A stretch of 64,000 nt of DNA, taken from Pyronema omphalodes. Lineage: Eukaryota; Ascomycota; Pezizomycetes; Pezizales; Pyronemataceae. Positions 63,542-64,000 of the stretch are shown here, one piece after another. Location: the NCBI GenBank assembly GCA_024516155.1, contig JAJJXM010000107.1, positions 35,322 through 99,321 on the forward strand, in the 5' to 3' direction. The notes under the pieces were generated by a model. That model was not told the DNA's origin and searched no databases. It was given only the letters and a program-made list of their open reading frames with translations. How positions within the stretch are numbered: position 1 is the first letter of the stretch; every line of letters starts with the position of its first letter. The translations under genes and the position numbers were made by a program.

Positions 63542-64000
63542 ACAACATCCATCAGCGGCGACCCTCCGCATCATGTCCCACAAAACGAATCGCAACCACC
63601 GACAAGAAGGGGAGAGAGGCGAGGCGGGGCAGCGAGAAGGCTGAGGAAGAAGGAGGGAGAAGGGGAGAGAGGGGAGGAGAAGAGGGGCAGGGTGGGCCCG
63701 GGTGTTTCAAAGGGCAAAGTGTCAGGAGACACCGGCGGAGGAGTTGAGAGAGGGGAGGAGAGTGGGGGCGTAGGTGGCCCGGCGGCTGTTTAACTTTGCT
63801 TTGGTTTTGTTTTTGCTTTGTGGGGGAAATAAAGGCAGAAAAATGGTTAAAAATGGGAGGGGAAGGGTGGAGGAAATGGGGGAACAACCCGGCGAGGTGG
63901 CCTATGAGCGTACAGGGCTCCTGGAACAGACGACGCTTGACGAACAAAGGCACAACGAGATTTGGGGGTCTACAACCCCACACCCTAACGACAAGCTCTG
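63313..64000 (+). mobile_element. LINE fragment: ORF1 C-terminus joined to the shared 3' region
   Basis: After the ORF1 end (stop near 63541) about 55 bases follow, including ATGTCCCACAAAACGAATCG, a possible ORF2 start. At ACCGACAAGAAGGGGAGAG the sequence switches to the purine-rich 3' region of the ORF1-only family and runs off the window. ORF2 is deleted. It is a second type of internally deleted LINE. Confidence 0.7.

Overview
The window looks like a transposon graveyard from a basidiomycete fungus. This is inferred from a KDZ (Kyakuja-Dileera-Zisupton) transposase with short spliceosomal introns (53-76 bp), several chromodomain Ty3/gypsy retrotransposons, fungal-type LINEs and TTAGGG-like motifs. 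No ordinary host gene, rRNA or tRNA was recognised. Almost every base can be assigned to a mobile element, and most elements are nested inside one another with readable target-site duplications (TSDs).

Outer layer: a LINE ('LINE C') whose ORF2 C-terminal half lies at 1754-3702 and 62290-62689, with its 3' UTR and (ACAA)n tail up to 63312. Into its ORF2 went an ORF1-only LINE derivative (1-1753, minus), a 697-bp Harbinger-type MITE (1797-2493, TSD TTA) and gypsy A (3703-62284, TSD CCGGA). LINE C abuts another LINE ORF1 fragment at 63313-64000.

Inside gypsy A: its 5' LTR is split by a 23.7-kb KDZ DNA transposon (3793-27485, 8-bp TSD CTGCTACG) with inverted ends, subterminal tandem repeats, a transposase gene at the left and a convergent spliced companion gene at the right. 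The KDZ element carries gypsy D (7509-16408, in the transposase gene), a 6.3-kb foldback-type giant inverted repeat (16751-23004) and an ORF1-only LINE derivative (23561-25561, in the companion gene). Gypsy A pol is cut by a composite LINE derivative (31016-33631) and by gypsy B (35457-60012, TSD TCATG).

Inside gypsy B: a third ORF1-only LINE derivative (37984-39972, in pol), a full-length minus-strand relative of A ('gypsy A2', 43682-51319, TSD ACAAC, coding frames intact) and gypsy E (51553-58950, TSD GAATC, near-identical LTRs, probably the youngest). The last two both lie in gypsy B's third ORF, which reads open through three segments once they are removed.

Shared biology: all four gypsy families carry, just after the 5' LTR, a 10-12 nt sequence whose reverse complement lies inside the LTR. 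This fits Tf1/sushi-type self-priming. A, A2, B and E share the -1 slippery heptamer G_GGA_AAA at the gag/pol overlap. A and B carry an additional zinc-finger ORF3 in the env position, whose C-terminal transmembrane segment is encoded by the start of the 3' LTR. The ORF1-only LINE derivatives share a covarying 3' stem-loop with LINE C, suggesting that LINE C's reverse transcriptase moves them.
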